A stretch of 8,840 nucleotides of DNA from Deltaproteobacteria bacterium (lineage in GTDB: Bacteria > Desulfobacterota > Desulfobacteria > Desulfobacterales > SURF-15). The stretch covers positions 1 to 8,840 of the forward strand of contig JAHEHB010000221.1 of NCBI GenBank assembly GCA_024644775.1, written 5' to 3'. The translations under genes were made by a program, and so were the position numbers. Below are positions 6,700 to 8,840 of this stretch, piece after piece (the first letter of the stretch is position 1; each line of letters opens with the position of its first letter). The notes under the pieces were generated by a model. It was not told the origin of the DNA, searched no databases, and saw only the letters and a program-made list of their open reading frames with translations.

Positions 6700-8840
6700 C
6701 TATACGAGATCAAAAAGCGTTTGAACGAGATCATCATAGTCGCTTCCGGAAAAACAATATTTCATCTTGAGAAACTGTTTCCGAAACCGGGATACTTCTT
6801 CCTTGACGGCTTTGTTTTCGATGATGACATCGTGCATCAGTTGGGCCAGTGTCTGAAAATGCTCCGCCGCCATACCGAATCGGGTCATTTCAGACACTCC
6901 CATCCGTAGCGAGCCGGCAGCGGTGAATCCCTCTTCTTCGGGCGCCGCTTGATAGTTAACAATGATATTGTTGTATTCCAATCGGCGAGCAATTTCCGGC
7001 CCTTTGGCATATCCAACCTTTACGATCACTTGATGGGTTTCGGTAAAGGCAATGTCCGGATCGCCGGCAACTTCCAGACCGCATTCATGGAGTGCTCGGG
7101 CAAAGGACTTCGCATTTTCGATGACTCGTTGTTGATATTCATCACGAAAATAATTCATTTCATAGGCAGCCATCAGTAATCCCAGCAAAGTTCCTAAATG
7201 ATGATTACTGACACTGCCGGGGAATGCTCGCCGTTCGATGGCTTCCCAGAAGAGATAGCGGAGGTCTTCGGGCGGATGGTCGGTTGCGATAATACCGCGT
7301 TGGGTACCGAAAAATGTTTTATGGGTGGATCCCGTGACGACATCCGCGCCTTCCAAAAAGGGCTCTTGGAAATAAGGCCCCACCAATCCCAATACATGCG
7401 CCATATCGTACATGATAATGCAGTCGATGCCGAGATCATTTACCATGGAACGTATCTCGGCCACCGGTTCCTTGTGAAGCGTCATACTTTTACCCAATAT
7501 GATCAATTCCGGGCGATGTTCCTCGATGATGTCCCGGCAGGCGTCCACGTCGATCTGGTAGGGGTTATCGGCCAGTACCGGGAAATTTTCCACAGCCGGC
7601 TTTTCTGTTTTCGGCTCCCGAGCCACAAAATCTCTCAGCGCCCCCATCGGCTGAGCACTGAGATGCCCCCCTTTAATAATATGGTGATTGATTACCTTTC
7701 GGATTCGACGTTGTTCGGTTTTTCTGTCGGCACGATTCAAAAAATCCACCATTGCGCTGAACACGACCATATTTGCCATTTGCCCGGATATTAAGCGGGT
7801 CTCAATCTGGCGGCAGCCCAAAAACTCCGCCAATTGCCCTTTCAGGAGATCTTCAACCTTAGAGATAAAATCTGTGCCCTGATAGTAGAAGACCTCTGCT
7901 TCGCAAAAGGCCTTCATTGCCTTGTGTTCGGCATATCGCCCGGATGGATCCATGATAGATAACAGACGAACCATTGCTGAGGCGGTTTGCTCGGAAGGAA
8001 TCAGATTGATGCAGTTTTGCTGACGCCAACGTGTATTCTCGACTGCCTCTTTAATAAGCGATTGTACGCTCTCCAACGGTTTGCTTTTGAGAAATGGTAT
8101 CGATCTATACGAAAGGGGGTCACAGAGAATCGCTCGGGCATTGGGAGGGGCTTCACTTCTTAGATGATACGGAACGATCTTTCCTCGAATACGGTTTCCC
8201 CGAATTTCGACTTCAACAGATTCACCGTCTAAAAGATGGCTATCCAAAAGCGCTAAAGCGATGGCGCGCATCCCTTTCTGGTCGGTTATTTGAGAGGATA
8301 GTCCTTCCCCATGAAACTGCCAGAAGGGCACCATGGTACCACTGGTTATATAGCCAACCATCTGATTATCCGTGAAAACTTTGCTGCCGGCACGCGCCAC
8401 CCCTTTTCCGATCAAATTAACAGGGCGCGCTACGCGAGGAAGGTCATCGATGTCGTCAAAGATTTCGTTGAGTATTTTCTCAAAAGCGTGAAACTGCTTA
8501 AGAAGGGCCTTTCTACCCACAAATTCGCCCTTTAAAGGTGAGAAGCTCACGGCAAATTTAGCCATTGGAGATGAAAAGATCGGTATTTCCTTTCCTTCAG
8601 AATCAATCCCGAATTCATGACCAAAGAGAGGAAGGCCGGCTTCCAACCGGAGTGTATCCCTTGCACCAAGACCAACCGGCGAAGCTCCTCGCTTTATCAG
8701 GAGATCCCAGATAGTCGGGGCAGCGTTGCTTTCAACAAACAACTCAAAGCAGATGGGCTCCCCTGTGTAACCGGTTCGTGATATTAGAACCCTTGTTCCA
8801 TTTATCTGTGAAATGCACAGCGCATTTCGCACCGGTTCTG
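6700..8840 (-). CDS. Glycine cleavage T-protein (aminomethyltransferase) fused to serine hydroxymethyltransferase, N-terminus outside the window
   Basis: The frame is open to the right edge. A GTG at 8832 exists, but codons before it are still coding-like and about 170 N-terminal T-protein residues are missing, so the true start lies outside. Counting from 8832, residues 1-225 are the C-terminal half of GcvT, with RTGYTGE (19-25) and GLGARDTLRLEAG (54-66) and the C-terminal barrel. A linker of about 25-30 residues leads to a full SHMT (about 255-700): NLIPSEQ (277-283), RYAEH, YDMAHVLGL with Asp476 and His479 at the PLP site, and catalytic Lys505 in GSTHKTFFG. GcvT passes the methylene group of aminomethyl-H-protein to tetrahydrofolate, and SHMT uses methylene-tetrahydrofolate to interconvert glycine and serine, so the fusion joins consecutive steps. 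Both halves look intact where visible. The SHMT is of the archaeal-like type (LIPSE, STHKTFFG, FRKQFLKMKYCF ending). The P, H and L protein genes are not in the window. Confidence 0.9.
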   Translation of the reverse strand, partial: EPVRNALCISQINGTRVLISRTGYTGEPICFELFVESNAAPTIWDLLIKRGASPVGLGARDTLRLEAGLPLFGHEFGIDSEGKEIPIFSSPMAKFAVSFSPLKGEFVGRKALLKQFHAFEKILNEIFDDIDDLPRVARPVNLIGKGVARAGSKVFTDNQMVGYITSGTMVPFWQFHGEGLSSQITDQKGMRAIALALLDSHLLDGESVEVEIRGNRIRGKIVPYHLRSEAPPNARAILCDPLSYRSIPFLKSKPLESVQSLIKEAVENTRWRQQNCINLIPSEQTASAMVRLLSIMDPSGRYAEHKAMKAFCEAEVFYYQGTDFISKVEDLLKGQLAEFLGCRQIETRLISGQMANMVVFSAMVDFLNRADRKTEQRRIRKVINHHIIKGGHLSAQPMGALRDFVAREPKTEKPAVENFPVLADNPYQIDVDACRDIIEEHRPELIILGKSMTLHKEPVAEIRSMVNDLGIDCIIMYDMAHVLGLVGPYFQEPFLEGADVVTGSTHKTFFGTQRGIIATDHPPEDLRYLFWEAIERRAFPGSVSNHHLGTLLGLLMAAYEMNYFRDEYQQRVIENAKSFARALHECGLEVAGDPDIAFTETHQVIVKVGYAKGPEIARRLEYNNIIVNYQAAPEEEGFTAAGSLRMGVSEMTRFGMAAEHFQTLAQLMHDVIIENKAVKEEVSRFRKQFLKMKYCFSGSDYDDLVQTLFDLV

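Noticed and set aside
7198..7794. 198-codon open frame on the plus strand
   Set aside because: It lies entirely within the SHMT domain, which has clear family motifs on the opposite strand; the frame is open by codon bias.
1..8840. CRISPR array, insertion sequence, tRNA, toxin-antitoxin or phage genes
   Set aside because: All gaps are under 160 bases and were read on both strands. There is no regularly spaced repeat array, transposase, tRNA-like fold or small toxin pair.

Overview
The window is about 48% GC by eye, gene-dense, and carries nine genes, all on the minus strand. The protein types and the intergenic repeat style suggest an anaerobic member of the Desulfobacterota (sulfate-reducer-like, Desulfobacteraceae or relatives). 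This is an inference from family resemblance; there is no rRNA or marker gene. No tRNA, rRNA, CRISPR array, insertion sequence or phage gene was seen. No gene-free stretch exceeds 160 bases.

Layout in transcription order, from high to low coordinates. (1) 8840-6700: the C-terminal part of a glycine-cleavage T-protein fused in frame to a complete serine hydroxymethyltransferase; its N-terminus lies outside the window. (2) A 155-base gap holds two degraded stem-loop repeats and a possible promoter. (3) 6544-6089: a small two-CBS-domain protein. (4) A likely four-gene operon follows: an MFS transporter (5994-4777), a flavodoxin-fold oxidoreductase with a cysteine cluster (4722-3916), an OsmC-family thiol protein (3903-3493) and a 118-residue protein of unknown function (3453-3097). 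(5) A 154-base gap is filled by a nested inverted-repeat structure. (6) 2942-1905: an EamA/DMT transporter with a 66-residue histidine-rich tail, followed 44 bases later by a ROK-family fructokinase (1860-967). (7) 882-1: the N-terminal 294 residues of a hydantoinase/oxoprolinase A-type protein, running off the left edge.

Functionally, the right end concerns one-carbon metabolism. The fusion would join release of methylene-tetrahydrofolate from glycine (with the P, H and L proteins) to its use in glycine/serine interconversion. The central operon looks like a redox or thiol cluster with a transporter of unknown substrate. The left part combines a transporter, a sugar kinase and the start of an amidohydrolase-type enzyme, without an obvious shared pathway. 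The most notable items are the T-protein/SHMT fusion, the histidine-rich transporter tail and the two intergenic repeat structures. Nothing here is clearly a new defence or mobile system.
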